NCBI GenBank assembly: GCA_030429705.1
Contig: JAUIES010000001.1
Span: 1,612,001-1,676,000 of the forward strand
Source: Phycisphaerae bacterium
GTDB taxonomy: Bacteria > Planctomycetota > Phycisphaerae > Phycisphaerales > UBA1924
DNA length: 64,000 nt
Reading direction: 5' to 3'
The notes under the pieces: model-generated
What the model was told of the DNA's origin: nothing
The model's input: only the letters and a program-made list of their open reading frames with translations
Databases searched by the model: none
Part shown: positions 17,740-26,081 of the stretch, piece after piece
Numbering within the stretch: position 1 is the first letter of the stretch
Layout of the letters: the number at the start of each line of letters is the position of its first letter
Made by a program: the position numbers and the translations under genes

Positions 17740-18678
17740 TCACCCATCCTGCGTGAATGCCAGCGTGCGGAGTTTAGCAGATCTTGCTCGACTGTTCATC
17801 GTCGTTTCTTGCAGTCCAGCAACAATTGGTTTTCTGTTGATGAACTGTGCGTTGTTGCGGTCAACAATCGAGCGGAAGGTGTGCTTGATTGGCCGGTCCT
17901 CAAGACTGTGAAACGAGATCAATGCCAATCGTGCGGTGGGGGCGAGCCAGGTCGGCGATTGTGACTGTCGATCGATCGCTGCGAGCAGCGACTCCAGATT
18001 GCCGATTTCATCATTCACCGCGATCCGCAGCGCCTGAAAAGTCCGCGTCGCCGGGTGAATGCGCCCATGCCGAGCCTTGGGCGGATAGGCACCACGCACA
18101 ATGTCCGCCAGACGAGCGGTGGTGGTGATGGGTTCTTGTTCGCGTGCTCGAACGATCGCTGCTGCAATGCGTCGGCTCAGACGCTCTTCACCGAAGCGAT
18201 AGATCAGATCGGCCAGGTCCGATTCGGGGGTTTCAGCGATAATGTCGGCTGCCGAAGCAGCAGCTGTGGGATCCAGCCGCATATCAAGAGGCCCGGCCCG
18301 TTGAAAACTGAGCCCTCTGGAAGGATCATCCATTTGATTCGAGGCAAATCCCAGATCCGCGAGGAGTAGATCTACGACGATGCCGCGCTCTGCCAGTTCA
18401 CTCGCTGCCCACGCAAAACTCGCGTGAATCGCGACCACCGACGCTGAATCGGGGTCATCGGGTCGCAGCGCTCGTCGAACCGCTGTTTCAGCCAGCGCGA
18501 GATTGCCAGCGTCAAGATCGAACAGCACCACACAGCCGTCCTGGCCGATCCGTTCGGCGATTGCGCACGCGTGCCCGCCCAAGCCGGCGGTCAGGTCAAC
18601 GAGCGTCTGCCCTGGCTTCGGGTCCAAAGTCTCGAGCACTTCGTCAAGGAGAACCGGAATGTGGGCGGGATCGGGCAC
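17740..18678 (-). CDS. rsmH: 16S rRNA (cytosine(1402)-N4)-methyltransferase
   Basis: The former mraW: SAM-dependent N4-methylation of C1402 in 16S rRNA. Signature blocks are HIPVLLDEVLETL at residues 6-18, LVDLTAGLGGHACAIAE (27-43) with the SAM loop, GFASNQMDDPSRGLSF in the middle, and FHSLEDRPIKHTFR near the C-terminus. The 312-aa length is normal. First gene of the minus-strand envelope cluster with the LysM gene, an FtsL-like gene, ftsI and lipB, spaced by zero to 46 bases. mraZ, mraY and the mur ligases, which flank rsmH in most bacteria, are not in this window. Confidence 0.96.
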   Translation of the reverse strand: MPDPAHIPVLLDEVLETLDPKPGQTLVDLTAGLGGHACAIAERIGQDGCVVLFDLDAGNLALAETAVRRALRPDDPDSASVVAIHASFAWAASELAERGIVVDLLLADLGFASNQMDDPSRGLSFQRAGPLDMRLDPTAAASAADIIAETPESDLADLIYRFGEERLSRRIAAAIVRAREQEPITTTARLADIVRGAYPPKARHGRIHPATRTFQALRIAVNDEIGNLESLLAAIDRQSQSPTWLAPTARLALISFHSLEDRPIKHTFRSIVDRNNAQFINRKPIVAGLQETTMNSRARSAKLRTLAFTQDG

Positions 18679-18700
18679 AGATCAGGGTATGGAGGGCGAC

Positions 18701-19504
18701 TCACCGCAACGAGCGGCCCGGTCGCAACAATGAACGCAACGCTCCGAGCATCCACGCTCGTCTCGGCCTGGACATGAGCGACGCAAACCGAATCGTGTTG
18801 TCGGCCTCGATCAGCAGGCAAGGCTGATGCTCGTCATTTTCTGTCCAGGTCGTCTTGCCCATCTGGACCGCGGTGAGGCGTTCGGTATCAAAGCGCCGCC
18901 TCCACCCGATCGGGCCGACACCTGTAAAGACTGTCCCACGCTGACCTTGAAGCCGAACTTCGCACCGCCCGAATGCGGCGGTCAGGAACCAACCGAGAAG
19001 GGCAGCCCCGACCAAAATGAACGGCGTGAGAAACAGCCACATGAACAACAACCCGCCCACCGAGTTGAACATCCCGCTCGATCCTTGACTGCCCGAAGGC
19101 TGCGGAAACCAGGACGGCACTGATCCATAAATCTGATGGATCGTGCCAGCGAGCGCAATCACAACGAAAACAGAGACAATCCCGTTCCAAAAGCCACAGA
19201 TGAACAAGGCTCCGATCACGGAACCCGTTGATCGACACCGAGCGATCACACGCGTCACATCGCCATCGTCTCTGAACACACACCCCGCGGGCGGATCGCC
19301 AAGGTCAACCAGTCCGGTTTCTGCCCGGGTTTCTGCATCGGCGAGGATATCCGCGAGTCGAGAGAGTGACCCGCACGCTCGACAAAACGCAACACCTTCA
19401 GCGACATTGACATCGTCGGCGGGAATGTGTTTGGAACAAGTCAGGCAGTGTACAATTGCCACACCTGCATCATACCGAAATGTTTCACCACGATGCGCGC
19501 TCAT
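18701..19504 (-). CDS. Membrane protein with N-terminal zinc ribbon, unknown function
   Basis: A 267-aa protein. It opens with two CxxC knuckles, CLTC and CRAC (about residues 20-45), then a linker, two strong membrane segments (about 95-118 and 150-175, the first beginning GALFICGFW), and a C-terminal region with an IGWRRRF then VQMGKTTW pattern that could be a small beta domain as in bacterial PH-like domains. This order, zinc ribbon then membrane spans then beta domain, is the same as in the PH-domain gene at 56444. It is the gene upstream of rsmH, 22 bases away. No ribosome binding site stands out; GTG starts just downstream are possible. Confidence 0.6.
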   Translation of the reverse strand: MSAHRGETFRYDAGVAIVHCLTCSKHIPADDVNVAEGVAFCRACGSLSRLADILADAETRAETGLVDLGDPPAGCVFRDDGDVTRVIARCRSTGSVIGALFICGFWNGIVSVFVVIALAGTIHQIYGSVPSWFPQPSGSQGSSGMFNSVGGLLFMWLFLTPFILVGAALLGWFLTAAFGRCEVRLQGQRGTVFTGVGPIGWRRRFDTERLTAVQMGKTTWTENDEHQPCLLIEADNTIRFASLMSRPRRAWMLGALRSLLRPGRSLR

Positions 19505-19564
19505 GCACGATCGTCACCGACGCATGCTTGTTCGCGAGCCTTGCAAGCGTGCAGATCGCGCGGT

Positions 19565-20491
19565 TTATCCGTCGTCGCTCCACCGGTACGCATCAATGAC
19601 CGCCTGTTCGCCTTCTTTACCGCCCTTGCTGTTGCCGTGTTCCATGCCGAGGATGCCGGTAAACCCGCGATCGCGGATGTGCTTGAAGATGTTGCGGTAG
19701 TTGATTTCGCCGGTTGTCGGTTCTTTTCGGCCGGGATTATCACCAATCTGGAAGTAGCCGATCTCTTCCCAACATGAATCAATGTTCGGGATGAGATTGC
19801 CCTCGGTGATCTGTTGGTGATAGATGTCAAAGAGGATCTTGCACGCCGGGCTGTTGACACCTTTGCAGATGGCGTACGCCTGCGTCGATCGCTGCAGATA
19901 CACACCAGGGTGATCGCGATACGGGTTCAGTGGTTCAAGCGCCATGACCAGTCCGTGCGGCTCGAAAATATCGGCTGCCAACCGAAGTTGTTCGATGCAG
20001 TTGGCCATCTGCAGTTCCGGATGCAGGCGATTGTGCTCGGTGCCGCAGACAACCGTCATCCAGGTTGCGTTGACGCGTTTAGCGACTTCCACACTCTTGC
20101 GACACTCATCGAGAAACTGGTCTCGAAGTGCCTTGTCACGGGCTGCGAACGATGTCTTCCATGCGGTCCCCATGTTGACGACAAACACGCCCATGCGCAT
20201 ATCAAGGCGTTCCATGGCCTTTGCGATTTTGGTTTGCTGTTCGACGCTCCGCCCGGCCATACCGTTGTCTTCCCATGCGGTGAAGCCCTGCTCAGCAGCG
20301 AACTCAAGTTGTCCGACATCGTCGCCCCCGTGCTGGCTGAACATGCCAAAGTGCGGGGCATACGCCGATTTGAACGGAGCCTGCGATGTGACACCTGCCG
20401 GTGACCTTCTCGTCGAAGCAGAAGCGATGCCCGTCGCAGCAGCCACACCGGCGACACCCGCGACACCTGAAATAAACTCTCTGCGTTCCAT
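19565..20491 (-). CDS. Tat-exported hydroxypyruvate isomerase-like TIM-barrel protein
   Basis: A 308-aa protein with a short Tat-type leader (RREF, then a Gly/Val/Ala hydrophobic run), followed by an AP-endonuclease-2-like TIM barrel. Features that match the hydroxypyruvate isomerase/sugar isomerase branch: HFGMFSQ, QGFTAWEDNGM, VNMGTAW, and late in the chain LEPLNPYRDHPGVYL with metal-binding Glu, LFDIYHQQ with Asp/His, and the GMEHG turn. It is the last of a minus-strand run of carbohydrate enzymes (22-24 kb). Separated from the oxidoreductase gene by 133 bases that contain a large inverted repeat. Substrate unknown. Confidence 0.8.
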   Translation of the reverse strand: MERREFISGVAGVAGVAAATGIASASTRRSPAGVTSQAPFKSAYAPHFGMFSQHGGDDVGQLEFAAEQGFTAWEDNGMAGRSVEQQTKIAKAMERLDMRMGVFVVNMGTAWKTSFAARDKALRDQFLDECRKSVEVAKRVNATWMTVVCGTEHNRLHPELQMANCIEQLRLAADIFEPHGLVMALEPLNPYRDHPGVYLQRSTQAYAICKGVNSPACKILFDIYHQQITEGNLIPNIDSCWEEIGYFQIGDNPGRKEPTTGEINYRNIFKHIRDRGFTGILGMEHGNSKGGKEGEQAVIDAYRWSDDG

Positions 20492-20523
20492 GCGATGCTC
20501 CTGTAAATTTCAGATATCTTCAT

Positions 20524-20601
20524 GAGCCGCGCCCGAAAGGAAGCGGTTTCTTTGATTCGCGCTCACCGATGGTTCAGACCGCTTCCTTCCGGGTGCGGCT
20601 C
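20524..20601. repeat. Inverted pair of 24-bp REP-like elements
   Basis: Left arm at 20524-20547 starts GAGCCGCGCCCG and ends AAGGAAGCGGT; right arm at 20578-20601 is its reverse complement with 22 of 24 bases agreeing. The loop is 30 bases. The two arms sit between two same-strand genes, which suits a repetitive extragenic palindrome pair (BIME-like) and also a strong mRNA hairpin. I recall this GAGCCGCxCCCGxAAGGAAGCGG core as frequent in planctomycete intergenic DNA, but cannot verify it here. Confidence 0.65.
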
Positions 20602-20607
20602 GTTGAG

Positions 20608-20623
20608 TCAATCGTTTGATTGA
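20608..20623 (-). terminator. Small hairpin just behind the oxidoreductase gene
   Basis: TCAATC-GTTT-GATTGA, perfect six-base stem, immediately downstream of the stop of the Gfo/Idh gene on the minus strand. Lacks a T run, so termination is doubtful; may stabilise the 3' end together with the adjacent large inverted repeat. Confidence 0.3.
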
Positions 20624-20624
20624 A

Positions 20625-21902
20625 TCACACAAACTTGGTCTTGCCGGGCACCGCCACAGGGCGCACGGGCATCGGTCCGAACGCATAACGGGCCGGAGAG
20701 AGATCAAGATCGGCATTCAAAGCCGCTTCATAGGTCATTTCTTGACCGCTGTAGGCGCTCATGCGACCCAGGATGGCGGTCATGGTGCTTTCGGCGACGC
20801 GTTGCGCTTCGTTGATGTGATAGCCGTTGGTGATGCCTTCGATCAGGTTGGCATGCTCGACGACATAGGGGTTTGGTGCTCGGCCCTCAAACTTCCATTC
20901 GTTCGCTCCGGTCAGGCGTGACGCGCCGTGATCGAGAAAAGCCGAACCATTTGTTCCCTGAATGAACTCTTCCACGCGGCTGGCGCACCCGTCGATCTGG
21001 CGGCACATGCTCGTCATGCGTCCGCCGTCGGCGTATTGAAACTCGATCGCGAAGTGGTCAAAGATGTTGCCATATTCCCAGCCCGTGCGAACCTGACGAC
21101 CGCCCATCCCGATCGCTTTGACCGGAGGTCCGCCGAATGCCCAGTTGCAGACATCAATATTGTGGATGTGCTGTTCACAGATATGGTCGCCGCTGAGCCA
21201 GGCGAAGTACAGCCAGTTGCGGATCTGCCATTCCATGTCAGAATACTCGGGTTTGCGGGCGTGCATCCACAGCCCCCCCTGATTCCAGTAGCAGTTCGCG
21301 CTCACCGGTGTACCGATCGCGCCGTCGGCGATCCGTTGCATGGCTTCAAGATAGATAATGTGGTGGCGACGCTGCGTACCCGATACAACGCACAGATTCT
21401 TTTCGTCGGCGACTTTGCCCGCTTCGATCACGCGGCGAATGCCCGCCGGATCGACTGCGACCGGTTTCTCCATGAACACATGCTTGCCCGCAGCGACGGC
21501 TGCCTCGAAATGAATCGGGCGGAAGTGGGGCGGCGTCGCCAGAATGACATAGTCGATGTCTTTGATCGCCAGCAACTGCATGTATGCGTCAAACCCAGAG
21601 AACAGATGGGCTTCATTGACCTGCACGCGGTCCTTGAACGGCTCCTGTCCTTTCAAGTTGGCGTGGCTACCCGTCAGGCGGTCGGCGAAAATGTCGGCCA
21701 TGGCAACGATGTGCACCGCCGGGTGGGCCTGCATCGCGTTGACCGCAGCACCCGTGCCGCGACCGCCGCAACCGATCACACCGACGCGAATCTGCTCCGA
21801 ATCCTGCCGCCGTGCGGCAAACGCCATCGGCGAGATTGCGGCCGCAGCGGATGCGGCAGCGGTCGTGCGGACAAAGTCTCTACGGGTCACCGGCGTTTTC
21901 AT
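20625..21902 (-). CDS. Tat-exported Gfo/Idh/MocA-family oxidoreductase
   Basis: NAD(P)-dependent sugar oxidoreductase of 425 aa with a Tat leader: TRRDFVRTTAAASAAAAISP at residues 5-24. The Rossmann loop VGVIGCGGRGTGAAV follows (about 40-55), then YVILATPPHFRP and the Gfo/Idh signature HVFMEKPVAVDPAG, with catalytic Lys in EKP. The second half has NWAFGGPPVKA, as in the exported planctomycete Gfo/Idh group. Such proteins often act on periplasmic sugars or polyols. It lies 121 bases after the isomerase gene, in a probable minus-strand unit with the SUMF1-like lipoprotein and two TIM-barrel enzymes. Confidence 0.88.
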   Translation of the reverse strand: MKTPVTRRDFVRTTAAASAAAAISPMAFAARRQDSEQIRVGVIGCGGRGTGAAVNAMQAHPAVHIVAMADIFADRLTGSHANLKGQEPFKDRVQVNEAHLFSGFDAYMQLLAIKDIDYVILATPPHFRPIHFEAAVAAGKHVFMEKPVAVDPAGIRRVIEAGKVADEKNLCVVSGTQRRHHIIYLEAMQRIADGAIGTPVSANCYWNQGGLWMHARKPEYSDMEWQIRNWLYFAWLSGDHICEQHIHNIDVCNWAFGGPPVKAIGMGGRQVRTGWEYGNIFDHFAIEFQYADGGRMTSMCRQIDGCASRVEEFIQGTNGSAFLDHGASRLTGANEWKFEGRAPNPYVVEHANLIEGITNGYHINEAQRVAESTMTAILGRMSAYSGQEMTYEAALNADLDLSPARYAFGPMPVRPVAVPGKTKFV

Positions 21903-22023
21903 CGCTCGCTCCTTCGTTTCCCCGCACGGGTCTCGGGCGGGAATATGTTGTCATATCGACCAGCACGCTGTTCAAATCATCGATTCAACAACGACAGGCT
22001 TCGTATGTAAGAGATTAGCAGAT

Positions 22024-22953
22024 TTAGGCATTGAGCACACGGTCCATGCGCCGGGCGATATCCGTCAGGCGGGCGAGGTCGCCGCCGCCGACTTCGGCTG
22101 CAGCCCAGCCGCGGTACCCGATGCTATCGAGCGCCTGCCTGACCTCCGGCCAATCGCAATCATCGCCGTCGTCACCAATCTCAACGCCGAACCCCTTCCA
22201 AAGCCCTTCGTCGTTTCGCCTCGATCGACTGAACGCTTTGACATCCAGTTTAAAGATGCGATGCCCGAGGGCTTCGATCCAGTGTGCCGGCCAGCCATAG
22301 TTGACGATATTGCCGATATCAAAATGCCACCCCACAAGGTCGCTCTCAAACGCATCCGAATATTGTGCCGCTTCGAGCGGACTGAGCAGGAAGTTGTTCC
22401 ACACATTCTCGAACGCAATCTGAATGTTCAGATCTGTCGCCAGCGGCAAGACCTTGCGGATTTCTTCCTGCGATCGCCGGTACGCATCGGCGTACGACAC
22501 ACCTTTGTTCACAACCGCCGGCACAAGCAACACCGAGGTGCCGCCAAAACTATGGCAGTCACGAATCGCGGTCTCAAGCCCGGCCACCCCGCGGGCGCGG
22601 ACGGCTACGTCCGGGTGACTCAAAGTGTCGCGCCAGTGCACAGAATCGACCACACCCGGGACTTCCAGACCGGTCGCATCCTTGGCAGCCTTGACATCAT
22701 CTGCGGTAAACGCACCCGGGCTGTCGAGTTCGACCCCGTCATACCCCGCGCGCTTGGCGATCTCAAACTTCTCGGTGAGCGACGAGCCTTCGCTGATCAT
22801 CCCGATTTTGAGCGCTTTCTTGACGCGCGGCCCCTTGGCCCAGCTGCGTGTGTGCGACCCGACCGAAGCAAGGACCGAACTCGCAGCCGCCGCCGCTCCA
22901 ACCGAGGCAACAAATGTTCGGCGGGTCATGTTCAACTCGATTGGCTCATTCAT
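22024..22953 (-). CDS. Tat-exported sugar phosphate isomerase/epimerase-like TIM-barrel
   Basis: A xylose-isomerase-like TIM-barrel protein (AP-endonuclease-2 family) of 309 aa from the ATG at 22953, chosen because GGGAGAG lies just upstream and the Tat leader (TRRTFVASVGAAAAASSVLA, from about residue 10) then stands near the N-terminus. Internal motifs: IGMISEGSSLTEKFEIAKRAGYDGVEL near the start, IAFENVWNNFLLSP with metal-binding Glu, GWHFDIGNIVNYGWP with His/Asp, and KLDVKAFSR. Metal-dependent aldose-ketose isomerase or epimerase by family. The start overlaps the stop of the SUMF1-like gene (ATGAATGA), hence translational coupling. Substrate not predictable. Confidence 0.85.
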   Translation of the reverse strand: MNEPIELNMTRRTFVASVGAAAAASSVLASVGSHTRSWAKGPRVKKALKIGMISEGSSLTEKFEIAKRAGYDGVELDSPGAFTADDVKAAKDATGLEVPGVVDSVHWRDTLSHPDVAVRARGVAGLETAIRDCHSFGGTSVLLVPAVVNKGVSYADAYRRSQEEIRKVLPLATDLNIQIAFENVWNNFLLSPLEAAQYSDAFESDLVGWHFDIGNIVNYGWPAHWIEALGHRIFKLDVKAFSRSRRNDEGLWKGFGVEIGDDGDDCDWPEVRQALDSIGYRGWAAAEVGGGDLARLTDIARRMDRVLNA

Positions 22954-24157
22954 CGATCTCTCCCTTCGGTGCGTTGACGGTTTCGTCATCGCAAATGATC
23001 CGCAACCCAACCCAACTCGCATCGCTGAGCCACCAAGGGCTCTTCGGAATCTGGGGATCGGTCATGTTCCATTCCCAGTCTTGTTCAGCCACACTGAAAG
23101 CGGTCGAGTCTTCCGGCGTGCTGTAGTACGAGCCGCCGCAAGCGACGAACCCCTGACCATCCATCGTCAGACACCACTCCATCACATTGCCTTCGACATC
23201 AAACATGCCAAGAGCGTTTGGGCGCTTCTGGCCGATGGGCTGGGTTTTGTCGGGTGAGTTGTTTTCGGTCCACGCATACGCGTCGATCAGGTCGGCGTTG
23301 TCGCCGAACGAGTAAGGGCCCTCGCTTCCGGCAAGAGCAGCAAGACGCCATTCGGCAATCGTCGGCACCCGATACTTGCGACCGGTTTTCGCGCTGAGCC
23401 ATTCACAGAACTTGGTCGCGCCCTGTGTCGTCATGCTGATCGCCGGGTAGCCGCCGTGTCCAAACCCGCGATCCGGCGGAATGTACGGGCGACTGGGGCG
23501 ACTGACCGCATCGGCTTTCGCGTTCACCCCTTGCTCGTCAAGATTGAACACATAAATGTCGTACATGTCCCAGCTCAGTTCTGTTGTTGCAATCCAGAAC
23601 GACTTGACCTCAACCGTTTGTTCGTTGCCTTCGTCGTCGAGTACAGTCACAGCCCCCCCAGGCACCTGCACCATCTCGTAGCCCACAGCAGTCCCGGGTA
23701 CGGTCCGCTTGACCACCTTGCCCTTGGGTGCGTTGGTGGTGGTCCCTGCATCAGGCGTGCTGTCAGACGGCGGCGGGCCATCCTTCGGGCGCGGCATGAT
23801 CTCCTCAATCACGGGCGGGTCGATGGACGCACCTTGAACGCGCGTCGGCGCTTGTGGCGATGGCTCGCGAGCCTGCGCTTCATGCAGTGTGACATCGCGC
23901 GGCGCTCCAGACTCATTTGTCCGGGTCTCGAGATCATGAGGGTGCACCTCCTGCGTTCCATCCGATGTGTGATCGCCGCCGTGTCGTTCGCTCTGCCCGG
24001 TCACCGGTTGGCTGCGCTCGACTGACCCGCTGTCGTGTCTGTCCGAGGTGCTGTGGACACCGTGTTTGTGTCCGCACCCCGCTACGCTCATGAGTCCGAC
24101 CAAGCCGAGCGTAATCAGGGAGGCCTGCGTGGTGCGATTGAACATTCTCAAATTCAT
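22946..24157 (-). CDS. SUMF1/formylglycine-generating-enzyme-like lipoprotein
   Basis: From the ATG at 24157 a 403-aa protein with a lipobox (LMSVAGC, Cys27), a polar His/Ser/Asp/Glu-rich linker to about residue 160, and a C-terminal FGE-sulfatase domain: MVQVPGGAVTVLDDEG, FWIATTELSWDMYDIYV, PAISMTTQGATKFCEWLSAKTG, RVPTIAEWRLAALAG, YSFGDNADLIDAYAW, GMFDVEGNVMEWCL and SWVGLRII. This is the usual SUMF1-domain pattern, but the paired active-site cysteines of true FGE are not obvious, so it is probably a structural or binding variant, common in planctomycetes. It leads the minus-strand sugar-enzyme unit. The 5' end overlaps the divergent apbE start region. Confidence 0.8.
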   Translation of the reverse strand: MNLRMFNRTTQASLITLGLVGLMSVAGCGHKHGVHSTSDRHDSGSVERSQPVTGQSERHGGDHTSDGTQEVHPHDLETRTNESGAPRDVTLHEAQAREPSPQAPTRVQGASIDPPVIEEIMPRPKDGPPPSDSTPDAGTTTNAPKGKVVKRTVPGTAVGYEMVQVPGGAVTVLDDEGNEQTVEVKSFWIATTELSWDMYDIYVFNLDEQGVNAKADAVSRPSRPYIPPDRGFGHGGYPAISMTTQGATKFCEWLSAKTGRKYRVPTIAEWRLAALAGSEGPYSFGDNADLIDAYAWTENNSPDKTQPIGQKRPNALGMFDVEGNVMEWCLTMDGQGFVACGGSYYSTPEDSTAFSVAEQDWEWNMTDPQIPKSPWWLSDASWVGLRIICDDETVNAPKGEIDE

Positions 24158-25127
24158 ACTTCCTCTTCTCATGCTGTGTAGCCTTTCGACACCAGCCTGC
24201 GGCACGGTCCAAAATCTCGTCCGATTTGAGTTTAGCCGAATCGTGATGGGGACCAGCGCCCGAATTGTTTTTTACGCCCAAGACGAGCCGCAGGCCCATG
24301 CAGCCGCCAACGCCGTCTACCAACGATTGAACGAACTCGACGCAGTCATGAGCGACTATCGACCGGATTCCGAACTCATGGTGCTGTGTCGAGCAAGTGT
24401 GGGGAAGCCGCACAAGGTCAGCAAAGATCTGGCACATATCCTCGCCCGATCGGTCGATCTCGCAGAGCGCACCGACGGCGCGTTCGACCCGACCATCGGC
24501 CCCGTCGTCAGGCTCTGGCGCGAGGCGCGCAAGTCGGTCGAGCGGCCAAGCGACCATGAACTTGCCTCAGCACGGGCGTCGGTCGGGTACAAGAAACTCT
24601 CAGTGGATGAACAGGCGCAGACGGTCACGCTGCAGGTACCGAGCATGCAACTGGACCTCGGCGGGATCGGCAAGGGTTGGGCCGCGGACGAAGCGATCAA
24701 AGTGTTGGCCGCTCGAAGTATCGACCGAGCGCTCATCGATTTCGGCGGCGACCTGACGGCTTCCGGACCGCCGCCGGGGCACGATGCGTGGCGTGTGCAG
24801 ATCGACACGGGGCTCAAGTCTGACGACGCGATCGGGCCGAAGGAGAGTGCGGTTGATCTCGTGCATGGGGCGGTGGCGACCTCGGGCGATGTCGAGCAGC
24901 ATGTGGTCATTGATGGCGTGCGCTACAGCCACATCATCGACCCGCGAACCGGTGAGCCGGTCACCCGGGCGACCGCGGCGACCGTGACCGCGGAGACTGG
25001 TTTGCTGGCGGATGCGCTGGCCAGCGCGGCGTGTGTGCTGGGGGGGAAGAGCGAAGTTCTTGATCGTCGGTTTGAAGGTGTGGCTGTCTCCGTCGTGCAG
25101 TCAAAACCCGATCAGGATGATCCCTGA
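24129..25127 (+). CDS. apbE: FAD:protein FMN transferase
   Basis: ApbE attaches FMN from FAD to Thr/Ser of exported flavoproteins such as NqrB/C and RnfG. Visible: VMGTSARIVFYA, ALIDFGGDL, DLGGIGKGWAADEAI, AVATSGDVEQ (flavin and Mg sites) and SHIIDPRTGEPV, the most diagnostic block. The first 20 residues include a hydrophobic leader (ILKFILPLLMLCSL) with an A-C-G that could be a lipobox, consistent with periplasmic ApbE. I prefer GTG at 24129 or 24132 because GGGAGG lies five to eight bases upstream; the ATG at 24048 has no such site. This makes the 5' end overlap the divergent SUMF1-like CDS. No Nqr or Rnf gene is adjacent. Confidence 0.85.
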   Translation: MVRLNILKFILPLLMLCSLSTPACGTVQNLVRFEFSRIVMGTSARIVFYAQDEPQAHAAANAVYQRLNELDAVMSDYRPDSELMVLCRASVGKPHKVSKDLAHILARSVDLAERTDGAFDPTIGPVVRLWREARKSVERPSDHELASARASVGYKKLSVDEQAQTVTLQVPSMQLDLGGIGKGWAADEAIKVLAARSIDRALIDFGGDLTASGPPPGHDAWRVQIDTGLKSDDAIGPKESAVDLVHGAVATSGDVEQHVVIDGVRYSHIIDPRTGEPVTRATAATVTAETGLLADALASAACVLGGKSEVLDRRFEGVAVSVVQSKPDQDDP

Positions 25128-25150
25128 GCCACTGGGTCGAGGATTTTTTG
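25123..25150 (+). terminator. Possible terminator behind apbE
   Basis: An imperfect stem (CCTGA...CC ACT GG...TC..AGG) overlapping the apbE stop, followed by ATTTTTTG. Interrupted pairing makes it a weak call. Confidence 0.4.
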
Positions 25151-25252
25151 TTTAATGTCCGATCGATCGGGGGAATAGGTGAAAGGCGTAAATAGTTGTT
25201 GTAACATATATATCAAGCAATGCGAACCAAAACGCCAAACGAAGGAGCAGTT

Positions 25253-25969
25253 GTGACGACCAACCAAGCGAATATCGACATCAGGAAAGCCAGCGAGCGC
25301 GGCACCACCGACATCGGCTGGCTCAAGAGCCACCACTCCTTCTCGTTCGGGCAGTATCACGACCCCGCCAACATGGGGTATCGGTCACTTCGCGTGATCA
25401 ACGATGACATTGTGAGCCCGGGCCGGGGGTTTGGCACGCATCCACACCGCGAGATGGAGATTATGACCTGGGTGCTGAGCGGCTCACTCATGCACGAGGA
25501 CAGCACGGGCAGCCGCGGTGTGATCGTGCCGGGCGAGTTGCAAGCCATGAGCGCCGGACGCGGCATTCGTCACAGCGAAATGAATCCGTCCAAGACCGAT
25601 CCTGTGCATTTGCTGCAGATCTGGATCGAGCCTGACACCGCTCGGCTCGACCCGGGCTATCAACAGCGTGCGTTTGCAAAGGCTGGCCGAGCGAATCAGT
25701 GGCAGGTCCTGGCGAGCACTGATGGTCGCGCCGAATCGCTCGTCATTCATCAGTCGGCGGTTTTATCTGTGACTGAACTGGAGGCCGGCGCGACGATACA
25801 GTGTCCTAGCCGATCATTCCCCTTCGGGTACCTCCATATCGCAACCGGGCGTGTTCGTTTCGGAAACCGAGACCTGGAAGCAGGCGACGCGTTGGATATT
25901 GAGGGCGAAGGTGCGCTGCATCTGCAAGCCATTGAAAACGCTCAAATTTTGTACTTCGATCTCAAGTAG
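25253..25969 (+). CDS. Pirin-family bicupin
   Basis: A bicupin of 238 aa. The first cupin has GFGTHPHREMEIMTWVLSGSL with the metal-binding His-x-His and Glu, and GRGIRHSE; the second (from about residue 150) has weaker cupin strands, as usual for pirins. N-terminal LKSHHSFSFGQYHDPANMGYRSLRVINDD is diagnostic. Some bacterial members (YhhW) have quercetin 2,3-dioxygenase activity; the cellular role is otherwise unclear. GTG at 25253 is chosen because GAAGGAG lies five bases before it; an ATG at 25220 has no such site. An AT-rich stretch at 25200-25215 may hold its promoter. The 110 bases behind it hold nothing I can call. Confidence 0.9.
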   Translation: MTTNQANIDIRKASERGTTDIGWLKSHHSFSFGQYHDPANMGYRSLRVINDDIVSPGRGFGTHPHREMEIMTWVLSGSLMHEDSTGSRGVIVPGELQAMSAGRGIRHSEMNPSKTDPVHLLQIWIEPDTARLDPGYQQRAFAKAGRANQWQVLASTDGRAESLVIHQSAVLSVTELEAGATIQCPSRSFPFGYLHIATGRVRFGNRDLEAGDALDIEGEGALHLQAIENAQILYFDLK

Positions 25970-26081
25970 CCTCGCGCTACAGGATGTCGTCTGCATACCC
26001 CTTCAGCATTCGGTCATGGGCATCCATCGTTGAAGGCGACTCAACTCTCTCGGTAGCTGGCTTGCGCAAGTCTCGACCTAT

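Noticed and set aside
20928-22977. Long plus-strand frames (360 and 473 residues) opposite the Gfo/Idh and isomerase genes
   Set aside because: Antisense shadows of clear Tat-leader enzymes; the translations have no domain motif.
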